Shown here: positions 12,264 through 22,505 of the stretch, piece after piece
How the letters are laid out: the number at the start of each line of letters is the position of its first letter
Position numbering within the stretch: position 1 is the stretch's first letter
Source: Ixodes scapularis
Taxonomy: Eukaryota; Arthropoda; Arachnida; Ixodida; Ixodidae
NCBI RefSeq assembly: GCF_016920785.2
Contig: NW_024609846.1
Coordinates: 91,840,888 to 91,904,887, forward strand
DNA: 64,000 nucleotides
Direction: 5' to 3'
Notes under the pieces: model-generated
The model's input: only the letters and a program-made list of their open reading frames with translations
Database searches by the model: none
What the model was told of the DNA's origin: nothing
Program-made: the position numbers and the translations under genes

Positions 12264-13322
12264 TTACTCGCTCGGTGGCCCCTGGCTGTCCGGCTGTCCT
12301 TGTGTCACTGGCGGCCCGACGTTGTCCGAACAGTTTTTAGGGCCTTCCAGACTTTCCGTCGGACCTTGTCTGCCGCGGACCTGGTCCATGTGTCGACGGA
12401 CTGTTCCCTCCGGAGTCTCGATGACCAGCATCCTTGACCCGAGCTTGTTCTGGACAGTCCCCGGTGACCATCTTTCACCTTGGCCGAAGTTGCAGACCCA
12501 CACCGGCGCCCCAAGGTCCCAGGAGTCTCCTTGAACCTGCACATCGTCGGACAATAACGCAGGCCGGAACGGTACACTCATGTCCAGGCGCGAACGAATG
12601 CGGTACCCGAGAAGTATTTCCCCTGGGGACTTGCCACACGCTAAAGGCGTCCGACGATAATTTATCAGAAGCTGCGCCAGCCTTTTTCCCAAATCTCCCC
12701 CAGTTAACTTAGCGAGGCCGAACTTGATCGTCCTGACTGCCCGTTCAGCCAACCCGTTAGACTGAGGATGATAGGGCGCACAGCGGAGGTGACACACATT
12801 GTTTATTTTCACAAAGTCTTCAAAATGCTGACTAATGAACTGAGGTCCATTATCAGAAACGATTGTTCTGGGCAGACCGAACCTGCTGAACAGTTCTCGG
12901 AGTTGATTCACAGTCGCCTCTGCCGTTGTTGATCGCATGATGCAAGCTTCAATCCATTTGGAATGGGAATCGACGACTATCAGCAACATCCCTCCGTCAA
13001 CTGGTCCTGCAAAATCGATGTGCACTCTCGACCATCTTTCTTTTGTTTCTGGCCAATTCACCGGTGAGCACGCAGACGGCATTGGGGCGGCTTGTACGCA
13101 CTCGTTACAATTTCCGCTCAGTTGTTCCACCTCCCGGTCCAGTCCCGGCCACCAAAACAACGACCGCGCATTTCTCTTCGTGGCTGATACCCCCTGGTGA
13201 GATTCGTGCAGCAGCTTCAGGATGTCCGGGCGGGCCCGTGTCGGAATCACGAGGCGCCGGCCCCAGTAAAGTAACCCACGGCACGTAGACAGCTCGAGCT
13301 TCCGGGCAAAATAAGGCTGCAC
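12264..13322 (-). CDS. Gypsy A integrase (frameshifted from pol)
   Basis: The 352-codon frame begins at a GTG only because it was cut from pol by a frameshift near 13345-13370; in the intact element it was continuous. It shows the zinc-binding HESH (39-42) and CNEC (72-75), catalytic Asp 103 (HIDFAGP), Asp 157 (SDNGPQF) and Glu 193 (NGLAERAVRT), and the C-terminal GxxVWVxNFGQGERWSPG region. Everything needed for strand transfer appears intact. Confidence 0.92.
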   Translation of the reverse strand: MQPYFARKLELSTCRGLLYWGRRLVIPTRARPDILKLLHESHQGVSATKRNARSLFWWPGLDREVEQLSGNCNECVQAAPMPSACSPVNWPETKERWSRVHIDFAGPVDGGMLLIVVDSHSKWIEACIMRSTTAEATVNQLRELFSRFGLPRTIVSDNGPQFISQHFEDFVKINNVCHLRCAPYHPQSNGLAERAVRTIKFGLAKLTGGDLGKRLAQLLINYRRTPLACGKSPGEILLGYRIRSRLDMSVPFRPALLSDDVQVQGDSWDLGAPVWVCNFGQGERWSPGTVQNKLGSRMLVIETPEGTVRRHMDQVRGRQGPTESLEGPKNCSDNVGPPVTQGQPDSQGPPSE

Positions 13323-13344
13323 CTCTGTCTGGTTCTTCAGAAGG

Positions 13345-15474
13345 CTAGCGGGCCAGCCGTTCTGTACTATACTTGATGACCTGCAACAACGTATCGTCTG
13401 TTTTCATCAAGTCTTCTAGCCGCTGCGCGGACATAAATGCTTCATCTACGCGGTGCAACGTCAGCACAAATTCCGGGAGGTCCTCTTCCACTGGTGGTCC
13501 TTGCCGTGGAAGTGGCAATCGACTCAGCGCGTCAGCGTTTCCGTTTTGTTTGCCGGGTCGAAATTCTATTTTGTACCGAAAATCGCTGAGTAGCAGAGCC
13601 CACCTTTGAATCCGTCCAGACGCCAGTAGCGGGACAGGCCGGTCTTCTCGAAGCAGACCCACAAGTGGTTGATGGTCCGTGACTAATACGAATTGGCGTC
13701 CCAGTAAATAATCACGGAACTTGATTACGCCAAAGATCAACGCAAGTGCCTCCTTTTCTAGTTGCGAATAGTTCTTTTCGGCGGAGGTCAATGTTCTTGA
13801 CCGAAAAGCCATCGGTGTATCGACACCCCGGATCTTGTGCGATAGGACGGCGCCCACTCCTGTTGGGGACGCGTCACATTCCAGTCGCAGTGGCTTCTCA
13901 GGGTCAAAAAATGTCAGGACCGGTGATGTCAGCAGCGCGGCCTTGGCCTGTTTGGCGGCCTTATCTTGCCTTGGTCCCCAATTCCACCTTTGATCCTTGC
14001 CGAGCAGCTCGTATAACGGTGCTAGCAGCGTCGACATATTGGGCAAGAATCGGTGATAATACGTCAGAAGCCCAAGGAAGGAGCGAAGTTCGCTTACATT
14101 TGACGGCGTCGGTGCATCTCGGATGGCCTCCAAGTTTTTCTCGACTGGATGTAGTCCTTCCTTGTCGATCTGGTGGCCCAGGTAAGTGATGTCCGGCTTC
14201 CTAAATTGGCATTTTGATCGCCGAAGCTTGACACCCATGTCCCGCAAGCGTTGTAGCACCCTGCTCAGGTTGTCGGTTCCCGGTTGTTCCGCTACCAGGA
14301 CGTCGTCCAGGTACACTTGCACGCCCTCCAGATCTGCGAGCATGCTCTCCATCTTCCTCTGAAAAATCGCCGGCGCGGAAGCAACTCCAAAAGGAAGGCG
14401 ATTGAAGCTGTAAAGGCCACGATGGGTGTTGATGACTGTTAATTTTTTCGACTCTTCATCCAATGCCACCTGGCTGTAAGCATCCCTAAGGTCTAAGGTG
14501 CTAAATAAAGAACCGCCCCGCAACGACGCAAACATATCAGCTATGTTAGGTAGCGGATACTGCTCTGTGTTGCACGCCATGTTCGCTGTCAACTTAAAAT
14601 CGCCGCACAGGCGTATCGAGCCGTTCTTTTTCTGCACCGGTACAATCGCTGCTGCCCACTCCGAATGGCTTACAGGTGAGATAACTCCGGCCCCTACCAA
14701 CCGATCCAGCTCCTCTGACACTTTGTCGCGAAGCGCGTATGGAACAGGTCGTGCCTTCATAAACTTCGGCACCGCTCCCTCCCTCAAATGAAAACGTACC
14801 GGTGGCCCCTTGATAGTTCCCAGGCCTGGCTCGAACAGGTCCTGAAACTGCAACAGCAGGTCTTCCAGCTCTCTCGTTGAGCCTGCAACCACGCTTGACA
14901 CCAGAGGGTCCAGTAAGTTCAGTTTGCCGATTACGTCTCGACCACACAGGCTTGGTCCGGGGCAGTTCACAACCACGAGCGAAGCCGGCACCGTGACGTC
15001 ATAGACGGTCGCCCTCATGTGTAGCTCCCCGAGGATGGGCAGCTGTCCCAAGTAGCATCGGAGACTCAGCTTGGTTGCCGACAGCGCCGGCCAATGGCCC
15101 TTGTGCTCATTGTACACTTCACGGGGAATAACACAAACAGGAGAGCCCGTGTCGACTTCCATGGTCAGTCGTACTCCCCCCCAGGAGATCTGCCTTCGGA
15201 CCGGCGGTTCAAAACTTGCCCGTGTTCGAGGTTGTACCGTGTACACTGATGCCAAGTCCAGGTCCCCTCCCTCTGACGCCGTCGCAGCTGCAATCGTCGA
15301 GATTGGTCGTCCTGGAGTTGCAACGTCATTATGCGCCCCACATTTCTTCGCGAAATGGCCTTGTCTGCCGCATCGGAAACATCTGGCGAATCTGTGCCGA
15401 CACGCGTCCCGTGCATGTGAACTGCTTCCGCATCCCCAGGGGAAATACTTCTCGGGTACCGCATTCGTTCGCAT
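13345..15474 (-). CDS. pol: Gypsy A nucleocapsid-protease-RT-RNase H polyprotein
   Basis: The 709-codon frame opens upstream of its first ATG. In order: a zinc knuckle CFRCGRQGHFAKKC (residues 32-45), a retropepsin active site VDTGSPVCVIP (DTG 108-110), reverse transcriptase with FSTLDLRDAY (Asp 328) and YLDD (388-391), an RNase H with LECDASP (Asp 534) and TDHQPL (Asp 600), and the connector ADALSRLP. All catalytic residues are present. It ends early in a TAG about 20 residues after the RNase H region, where a one-base deletion puts the integrase in another frame. Confidence 0.93.
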   Translation of the reverse strand: MRTNAVPEKYFPWGCGSSSHARDACRHRFARCFRCGRQGHFAKKCGAHNDVATPGRPISTIAAATASEGGDLDLASVYTVQPRTRASFEPPVRRQISWGGVRLTMEVDTGSPVCVIPREVYNEHKGHWPALSATKLSLRCYLGQLPILGELHMRATVYDVTVPASLVVVNCPGPSLCGRDVIGKLNLLDPLVSSVVAGSTRELEDLLLQFQDLFEPGLGTIKGPPVRFHLREGAVPKFMKARPVPYALRDKVSEELDRLVGAGVISPVSHSEWAAAIVPVQKKNGSIRLCGDFKLTANMACNTEQYPLPNIADMFASLRGGSLFSTLDLRDAYSQVALDEESKKLTVINTHRGLYSFNRLPFGVASAPAIFQRKMESMLADLEGVQVYLDDVLVAEQPGTDNLSRVLQRLRDMGVKLRRSKCQFRKPDITYLGHQIDKEGLHPVEKNLEAIRDAPTPSNVSELRSFLGLLTYYHRFLPNMSTLLAPLYELLGKDQRWNWGPRQDKAAKQAKAALLTSPVLTFFDPEKPLRLECDASPTGVGAVLSHKIRGVDTPMAFRSRTLTSAEKNYSQLEKEALALIFGVIKFRDYLLGRQFVLVTDHQPLVGLLREDRPVPLLASGRIQRWALLLSDFRYKIEFRPGKQNGNADALSRLPLPRQGPPVEEDLPEFVLTLHRVDEAFMSAQRLEDLMKTDDTLLQVIKYSTERLAR

Positions 15475-16103
15475 TCTTCTTTTCTTGTATTGTACCTCCT
15501 TCCCAGGTCTGGCTGCTTTCGGGACTTTCCGGCTATTCTGTGTAGCTCCACTTCATTTTTCACCTCCTGGCTTTCCATGTTCTTTACCTCCTTTGTGGCT
15601 ACCTCTGCCGCGGTAGCCAAATCTTCTGCCTCTGCCAAAGTCAGGTCTCGCCTTGCCAGTAGTTGACGTTGGACTGTCTGGTTTCGCACTCCGCAAACAA
15701 TGCGATCCCGCAGCATGCGGTCCAAGCTGTCTCCGAAATTGCAATTTTCCGCGATTTTCCTTAGTTCCACGATGAAGTCTTGCACCGACTCGCCTTCCCG
15801 CTGTTGCCGATTGAAAAACTTGTAGCTTTCAGCTATTTCGTTAGGCTTGGGCGCGTAGTGTCGACCCAGGATGCCGACAACTCCCTTGTACGTTAGTTCG
15901 TTGACCCTTCGAGGCGCGCATATTCCGCACAGTTTTCCAATCGGCCTGGAGCCGAGCGCGGCTACCAACAGTGCGCGCTTCCTCTTATCTTCGGTAATAG
16001 CATTTCCTTCAAAGTAGGCTTCAACTCGAACAACATAAGTGTCCCACTTATCTTCTGCGTCGTGGAAGAAGGGAACTTGAAACGCCGTGGCCGCAGTTGC
16101 CAT
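15165..16103 (-). CDS. gag: Gypsy A Gag (capsid part)
   Basis: The frame starts 55 bases inside the 5' LTR with MATAATAFQVPFFHDAEDKW. The stretch HYAPKPNEIAESYKFFNRQQ and the following EGESVQDFIVELRK are typical of Gypsy capsid regions. Gag-like sequence runs to about residue 200; the remaining codons in this frame (to 15165) look like out-of-frame nucleocapsid. The CCHC knuckles are in the pol frame, one base back (-1). Either a -1 ribosomal shift joins capsid to nucleocapsid-pol in the overlap around 15490-15560, or one base was lost or gained; no classical slippery heptamer is obvious there. Confidence 0.88.
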   Translation of the reverse strand: MATAATAFQVPFFHDAEDKWDTYVVRVEAYFEGNAITEDKRKRALLVAALGSRPIGKLCGICAPRRVNELTYKGVVGILGRHYAPKPNEIAESYKFFNRQQREGESVQDFIVELRKIAENCNFGDSLDRMLRDRIVCGVRNQTVQRQLLARRDLTLAEAEDLATAAEVATKEVKNMESQEVKNEVELHRIAGKSRKQPDLGRRYNTRKEECERMRYPRSISPGDAEAVHMHGTRVGTDSPDVSDAADKAISRRNVGRIMTLQLQDDQSRRLQLRRRQREGTWTWHQCTRYNLEHGQVLNRRSEGRSPGGEYD

Positions 16104-16139
16104 TCTTGGGCTGTCCTTGCTTGTCGTGCCCGTTGAGTG

Positions 16140-16157
16140 AGTTCAGCTCGTCGCCAC
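16140..16157 (-). promoter_or_regulatory. primer-binding site of Gypsy A
   Basis: On the minus strand, one base after the 5' LTR, the sequence reads TGGCGACGAGCTGAAC. A TGG start is expected where a tRNA 3'-CCA end primes minus-strand synthesis. Gypsy B uses the same TGGCGACGAG at 23646, so both families use the same primer tRNA, which I cannot name. Confidence 0.75.
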
Positions 16158-16362
16158 TGTTACGTCTTAGCTGCCATCCGCCGTTCGGCCAGGCGCGACG
16201 CCAGTATCACACGCTCCGGTGGTAGCCAGTATGGGACAACGCCCCCTTTATTGCTTCGAACACAGATATATAGAGAACGCCACGACTAGTGACGTCAACA
16301 GGGAAACTGCTATCGGCTTGATAACAGCGAATAGACAGGATGTAAACAATGACAATGCAACA
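16158..16362 (-). repeat. 5' LTR and promoter of Gypsy A
   Basis: A 205-bp repeat nearly identical to the copy at 11960. As the upstream LTR of a minus-strand element it carries the promoter (TATATA near 16268) and the AATAAA signal. Confidence 0.93.
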
Positions 16363-16367
16363 AATTT

Positions 16368-17243
16368 GACTGTGAATTTCACATAACCGCTTGAGACCGA
16401 CACGGGAGGACGATACTCAAAAATAGCCATCCATTGAGTCTTCGGAACGCGCTTATTTGTTCGCTGTTTGTCAGTGTGAAACACCGGGTTGCGGGGTAGG
16501 CCAAAAAGAACTGTGTGCTTACGTTATAGATTTGAAGGCAAATACACAAAACGGGCAGAAATAGAAACAATAAATGATATTCTTCTAAATAATGCCATTC
16601 AAGACGCCAATTACTGCAAGAAGAAATATATAGGAATGCATGTTTTAAACGTAAACATGTTTGACGGAACTTCGTCTGGTTGGGTCAAAAAGTTGAGAAA
16701 TACAGACTTTCACAAAGCAAGTCCTAAACATTTAGTGGCCCGACGTTTCAATTGGTCGAGCTCAATAGGTCAAAAGCCGCTTAACCCTCGGCGTGTGTCA
16801 ACGGACGAATAGGGCACTTGAAGTAGAAGTGGGGGAATCAAACGACACACCGTAGATATAGGAGCTGCTGCTCTCCACGTGCAAATAGTCGTGCACTTGT
16901 TTTGGGGCCTAATTTTACAACTCCGTACTTTATCAGTCATGCGCGCTCTAACACTTTATTAGGCCGCAGAACATCATCGCGAGACTGCTATAGGAAGCAT
17001 TCACTGGCGGCCATAGCTGTGTGCGCGACTGCTGAGCGCGTGCTGATGGCTAGCTTCCAGGGTCCTTTTGCAACGTGCATTCCACACCGTCAAAATGACC
17101 GGTCTTAGCAGCCTATGAATGTGAGCTCGTTCTGAGCATGCGCTCTAGACAGCACCCACAAATATGGCGCCCAGTGAATACTCCTTATATATACTGCACA
17201 ACTTTACAATTTGGACATCCCCTTTTGCTATATTTGTTTCAGC
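16368..17243. other. no gene recognised
   Basis: An open frame at 16489-16812 (+) of 107 codons shows no motif I know and no upstream or downstream support. The rest is non-coding DNA between two insertions of the 11-kb block. Confidence 0.4.
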
Positions 17244-17879
17244 TTAAAGGGGCGATGCAACAATTTTTGTACTTTCCGCAAATACCACTTAAAAGAAATC
17301 CCTGACGCAAATGACCTACTTAACACGCGTTCGGTTTTCACCCCATTCAATAGAAGTCCGAGAAAAAGAATAAAGAAAAACGAGCAGCGTTCACCTCCTC
17401 AACTCGCAGCCAGAACAAGCGACCACGTCATCTGGAGCTGATTATAAGCCGCCAATGTTTATCATAGCCACGCGCTGGGGTTGGCAAAGCACAGGACACG
17501 CACTGAGTTCCAGACATTGTTATGGCTCGGCTGTTGTCGTCGTTGCAGCGATTGGACACGGGCCACTACCAGAATGTTTCTCGAGCTAGTAATTATCACG
17601 AGCCCAAATCGAGTGCCCACGCAATGCTCGGGTCCAATCTATGAACAGCATTCAAATATCGTCATATGGGTGTACTGCGATCCCCACGTTAGTTATCAAA
17701 TTTTGCAAAGGAGAGATTGAATGAAAACGATCGATTTTGTCCTTGAAATTACATCCGCAAACAAAGGAGTTTCTTGGCCAGTGGCGTTGCGTGTGAGTAT
17801 CCTTGAGTCCCAGGTGTGACAGTAAGCTCGTGTCAAGTGAAAAACATTCCAACTGAATATCGTTGCACCCCTCCTTTAA
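17244..17879. mobile_element. TTAA-flanked 636-bp MITE, copy 1
   Basis: Both ends are TTAA. The inner ends are AGGGGCGATGCAACAAT and, reversed, AGGAGGGGTGCAACGATAT, an imperfect inverted repeat. A 635-bp copy with the same ends lies at 37925-38559 and a partial one at 19510-19760. A TTAA duplication suggests the piggyBac or Kolobok superfamilies. No transposase is encoded; the open frames in both copies (for example 17481-17720) are shared only because the sequences are homologous. Confidence 0.8.
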
Positions 17880-20083
17880 AGGGGCATTGCAAAGGAACGA
17901 AGAAAACCAAATGCTGCTTCGAACGGCGTGCCTATCAGTGTTAAACGCGAACGTTCAGTGCCGACATTGGTCTAGAGCGTCAGATAATGATGACATAAAA
18001 TTCTAGAGGTAGGACTGGCTGAATAGGCGCAAGGACCCGTTCTGATCCTTTCAAGCACGTTACTCTCACTCAAATATTTGCTTGTAACACTCATAAATTT
18101 GTGGGGCGTTCACATCCTCATAACTGGATGTTAATTTCCACCACTTAGGAAGATCGCGTATGGTTGTTGCACGCTCTTGTCGCTTCGGTTCTCTACTGGT
18201 TCAGACAAAAGACGTCATCAACAAAAGAAAATTTGCCCAAAATTCTGAATCTCTTTAACCTATTATGTTCAAAATATGCTAGATTTATTGTTTATTTTAT
18301 GTTTAGTCTGTTGCTAGGGTCGCATTCACTAATTCGAGCGAAAGCAATGCAAATTATAAAAAAAAAAGGCCAGAAACGCATTGCATGGCCTCTTCTAGGG
18401 TACCTTCATGTGCGCTTTGCTTATGGTGGAGACATCTCGCCATTTTGTTACCCACTTTTATTTTTATTTTTTGTTCAGAAGCGCGTGAAAGTGCGTGTCC
18501 CTGCACGCGTGTGTGGCGCTGACTGTGCTACGGCGACATTTTGCTTTCGTCAATTTCTTTGTATTTTCCCCATGAGCGGGTGCTATCGGCATCGGGTACT
18601 ACAAAGGGTGGCATCACTCTAAACAGAAGGACATTGAGGCACCCTAGCCTCTTCAAATGCAGATGCAGCCTATGCTACAAGCGCGAGCCTTTGGTCCCGA
18701 CCACTCGCACTGGAGGAACGCGCGTGCTTGGACACTGAAAGCCCAGAGTTCGCTTTTTTAGCTTCTGGAATACTTACACTTAAAGTGGAACGGAGTATTG
18801 TGTTGAGAACATCACATTTCAACAAAACATTGGACTGTTTAACATTGTTTGCAGTTTGCTGAGAAAATGAAATTCCGAGGTGCAAAATGCACGCTGCAAA
18901 AGGTTCGCGCTCAGCTCAACCCATGTATTCAGAAATTTTTCTTGCATGACGCAGCGTAGTGAGGGAGGCGCGAGCGTCTGGCACCCCGAAAACGCGCTTT
19001 CTGGCAGGAGTGATTTCGCAAACGAAGTTGTTTTGCGGGATCACGCTGTCTGCACAGCGCCGAAGATGCGGACCAGAGGAACCTTCACAACACATGAGGT
19101 TTTTAACCCTCCCCCCCTTTTTTTTATTTGACGGTGTTCCTCTACAGAATACTTTTTAGTTTGGAGAGACTTACTCCTTTGTTTGGGGGTGCCAAATTGA
19201 CAATTATATGCCTGTCATTTATTTTCAGTAATTATTCATTTCTTTTATTTTGCACCCAAAAACTGTGAACATTAAACAAAACTCCGAGATTTTGAGCGAC
19301 TACCGACGTTCGGCTGTTCCTCAAAGGCCACTAGAATCTTTTTTTTTTCGCAGGTATCCCTGCCGTACACAATTGTAGTTCTATTTATCGTCAGATTAAT
19401 AAGCTATATTTAGTCCTTTCAATCCTTTTATTCTCGGGGACAACTTCCTGAGACTGTTCACCAACAACGAGAACATCTCTGAGTGCCTCAATGATGTGTA
19501 CATGTAAAATGATTCATGAAACAATTTTTGCACTTTCAGTAAATGCCGCTAAGAGGTAATTTCCGACGTTGATAGCTTGCAAAAACACCCATTAGTTTCC
19601 TTCTCTGCTCAATGGCAGGCGCAGAAAAAATAAAGACCAGCTTTCCCTTTCTCAACTCGCAGTTGGAACAAGCGCGATGTGATCTGAAGCTAATTGTGAC
19701 TATGATGAACCGCCAGTGTTCATCATAGTCATGCGCTGGGGTTGCCAATGAATAAAGCATGGGTTGTGTAGTATTTAAATTTTTCCATTTTAGTAATTGC
19801 CACACTAACCAGATGGCGCCACTGACCGCCACACCAATTCCCGTGGCCAGGCGGCGCTAGTATACACCCATCGGGCCCATGCCCCCGGGTTGTTTTCCTT
19901 CTAAATAAAGAGTACCTGGTTGGACCCCGAAGCTAATAGACGTGTCCTCTCTCCTCCGGGCGTTCCCGCCCTTGGGCCCCGCCGGCGCTCGCCGCATCAC
20001 TTCTCTTCGGCATGTAAGACCCCTCGTATTCCGCAGGCCCACGTAGGCCCTGCTCGTCTTTATTTTCACGGGTGACCGATTTT
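17880..20083. other. repeat-derived stretch with a partial TTAA MITE
   Basis: Directly after the MITE another TTAAAGGGGCATTGCAAAGG lies at 17876-17896 and may be a second truncated end. Positions 19510-19760 repeat inner MITE sequence (ctcaactcgcag, catgcgctggggttg). No coding frame is credible. 19090-19130 is C- then T-rich. Confidence 0.5.
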
Positions 20084-20086
20084 AAT

Positions 20087-20217
20087 AGAGAGTTTTAGTA
20101 GATCGTTCCCATGACTCCGATAACGATACCCGATACTCGGCCACCGCCTCCCTTGCGCATGCATAGTATCGTTATCGGGGCTATCGGAGGTATCGGAACG
20201 ATCTACTAAAACTCTCT
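20087..20217. mobile_element. 131-bp palindromic MITE
   Basis: The arms begin AGAGAGTTTTAGTAGATCGTTCC and repeat in reverse at the right end, followed inward by CCGATAACGATACCCGATA-like words, so nearly the whole element folds back. AAT lies on both sides (20084-20086, 20218-20220). The ends match those of the 712-bp Myb/SANT element at 28785-29496, which has ATT on both sides. A 3-bp duplication is the PIF/Harbinger habit. Confidence 0.75.
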
Positions 20218-20825
20218 AATTACTACATTTTGGCGACGAGTTTTATTTACAACAGGTTGAGCTTCAGACATTTTTAGAGTTCGGCTAGTCTCATCTTTGA
20301 TTGAACACGAGTACACTCGAATGTTTGGCGATGCTGCTTGTCAAAAACCCGAGCACTCGGCTCGGGCTCATGACAACCGAGTACGTCACGCTGTCGCATT
20401 ACTGGCAGTGAAAAGTCGTGATGGCATGTGACGTCACGGTGTCCACAACACTAATACATTTCTATTTCTTTGCAACTCAAGAAGGTAGGGCGAGGGAAAA
20501 GATTGCCGGGGAGGAAAAAGCACACGAAACTTTGGAGAAGAAAGGGGGAAATGGACGTTCTGAATTTAAGTCGACTTGACACGGTGAGTCATGCAACTAC
20601 GCGACGGGACCACGTGGTGTGACATTGTTTGACAGCATGTCTTGAAACCATGACGTCACGTGACCACGTGGCACACTATTCACCCTAGTGCCGATACAAA
20701 AGCGCCACGAAAACCCGCAATTTCCTATACATTGCAATTCGGTATATGACAATTTGATCACTACATAGAATTGGCAGTTGCCAATTTTTACTTCTCAAAC
20801 ACTCACTTTGTGATAAGAAAAATAC

Positions 20826-20978
20826 CGTGAACCGTTTTGAACCGGTTACCGTTATATTTTTTTTCGGTTCAGTTCCAAGATGGCGGCGAAGATTTCGGTT
20901 TGGTTCAGATCCGGTTCGGCTAAAAATAACGGTTCTGTTCCGGTTTTTGGTTCGGTTCGGTTCCGGTTCGACACTCTG
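20826..20978. repeat. right subterminal GGTTCGG-rich region of the 11-kb element
   Basis: Contains gaaccggttaccg, cggttcagttcc and ttcggttcggttccggttcg words leading to the terminal repeat GGTTCGACACTCTG. It mirrors the left end at 9944-10105. Confidence 0.7.
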
Positions 20979-20986
20979 GCTGCCAC

Positions 20987-21269
20987 CCGTGGTCCAATCG
21001 GAGGAGCTGTCGTCAGATCGAATTCAAACAGCGAATCGTCTCCGATTTAGCTATGAAAACTTTAAAACATGTGCTGGACATTGCTTGACTCTGACGAGCT
21101 TCGTGGACTGTGGTCCATTATATCCCACGGACGATCGCGAGGGCCTTATAACTGCTTCTGACGCTGGGCAAATAGGCTTAAGCTCCCCTTGTGCTTATGC
21201 TGATACACCTGACGTCAGAACAAGTAAGCGGATCACTTAAGTTGCAGGTTAGTTTCAGTTTTAGTCATA
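20987..21269. other. unassigned flank between hAT block and LINE 2
   Basis: Host side of the 11-kb insertion, starting CCGTGGTCCAATCGG after the target duplication. No gene seen. Confidence 0.4.
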
Positions 21270-21297
21270 GCCCTGACCAGAGTCGCCCCTTTGACTG

Positions 21298-21809
21298 ATG
21301 AATATTAATGCGAGAAGCGTCGTCAACAAACCGGAAGAGCTTGAAAGTGTACTCCTGACTTACGACCCCGATATAATAATAATTACTGAAACTTGGTTGA
21401 ACAAAGAAATACCGAATAGTGAAGTTTTCATACATGGGTTTAATGTGTTTCAGCGAGATCGTGGCTCTAGGGGGGGGGGGGGGGGGGGGGGGTCGCACTC
21501 CTTGTAAACGACAATTTTGAGTGTTCAGTTATCGAAAAGAACTCTGATATTGAAATGGTTTGGGTGTCCGTCCGTTGGGGCTGTTACTCAATGCTTATAG
21601 GGGCACTGTACAGGTGCCCGCAAGCTGGTATAGAAGTGCTCACAAAATTAGCTGATTTTTTGTCAATCAACCTAATTAATTATTCACATGTTATACTGGC
21701 TCGACATTTCAACTTGCCAGATATTGACTGGGACAACATGATTCCTATAGGAAGCTGTGCACACTCAAGCCTACTTGTAGATATTGCTTTTAGCAATAAC
21801 TTAAGCTAG
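21298..21809 (+). pseudogene. LINE 2 endonuclease
   Basis: Begins with INARSVVNKPEELESVLLTY, then PDIIIITETWL, the N-terminal blocks of APE-type LINE endonucleases, and RDRGSRGGG. At 21471-21492 the GGG codons have grown into a run of about 22 G that breaks the frame. The second frame from 21555 has GALYRCPQAG and NLPDIDWDN (YRPP and DFNxPxIxW blocks). Confidence 0.82.
21471..21492. repeat. poly-G tract in LINE 2
   Basis: About 22 consecutive G where the family normally has a short glycine codon run. Exact length is doubtful because such runs are hard to assemble. Confidence 0.8.
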
Positions 21810-22505
21810 GTAGTAAGATGTCCCACGCGCGTGACTAGTGTGCGTGCTTCATGGCTAGACCTTGTGTTCTTATCAGAGGCCATTGCCAGCAATATTATTA
21901 TATCAAATGTAGAGGGAATATCTGACCAAGCCATAGTTGTTTGGGATTTATCTTTCCGGCAAGATACGAGCGGTACTAAAGAGCTGAAACGGTTCCGGGA
22001 TTTCAGTAGGGCGGATGATGTTGGCATCCTCGATATGTTGGAAGAGGCATTTGAAGACTTTTCTGGGATAAGCAATCAGAATGGTGTATGTTTTGATAAG
22101 TTATGGCTTTTTCTTTAAGAATGTTGTCTTATCGTGTATTGACCGATTTGTTCCGGAGCGTTCAAGAAATAAGAAGCAGAGTCCTTGGATAACACGAGAT
22201 ATTTTACACCTGAAACGTAAAATACACCGTATTAAAAGGTACCTACCAATTTTAAAAAAGTACGCTTCCTTCCCTTCGCCAACAACTACGGGTACTCGTG
22301 CGCACATCTAGGTATTATTTTTACAACGTCAAAATGGCAAACTTCCTGAGAGAAAACCCCAAACAATTTTACGCACATCTGACTAAAACAAATTCAGCTA
22401 TCAAGGAACTTGGCCACAACGGGAACACGCTCACCGATGAACCGGGTATAGCAAGCGAGGTGAATCGTTTTTTTTCCTACTGTTTATACCACGTATAATT
22501 CCGTA

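Larger units (their letters stand above)
11960..16362 (-). mobile_element. near-intact Gypsy (Ty3-type) LTR retrotransposon, Gypsy A
   Basis: A 4403-bp minus-strand element with two 205-bp LTRs, a 5-bp target duplication AATTT on both sides (11955-11959, 16363-16367), a primer-binding site, a polypurine tract, and gag and pol in the order protease, RT, RNase H, integrase, which defines Ty3/Gypsy. The LTRs differ at only about two bases (11960 copy gcGagtatGac, 16158 copy gcCagtatCac), so insertion was recent. Pol is cut by one single-base frameshift between RNase H and integrase. No envelope-type frame follows the integrase. It sits inside the 11-kb hAT block. Confidence 0.95.
9944..20978. 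mobile_element. 11-kb block bounded by hAT-type ends (nested insertion cluster)
   Basis: The left end reads CAGAGTGTCGAACC and the right end is its exact reverse complement GGTTCGACACTCTG. Directly outside lie identical 8-bp sequences GCTGCCAC (9936-9943 and 20979-20986). A CAGxG terminus with an 8-bp duplication is the hAT pattern. Both ends are followed inward by about 100-150 bases rich in GGTTCGG/CCGAACC words. Inside are a 4.4-kb Gypsy, the CACGTG minisatellite element, a TTAA MITE, a MITE fragment and a palindromic MITE; removing these leaves about 5 kb with no readable hAT transposase. The original element was probably non-autonomous or has decayed and served as a landing pad. Two independent elements with the same chance 8-mer is the less likely alternative. 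Confidence 0.75.

Noticed and set aside
13746..14189. 147-codon plus-strand frame
   Set aside because: Shadow of the Gypsy A pol gene on the opposite strand.
18164..18622. 152-codon plus-strand frame with hydrophobic segments
   Set aside because: Composition follows the AT-rich DNA; no motif, no promoter or splice context, and no homologous copy in the window.
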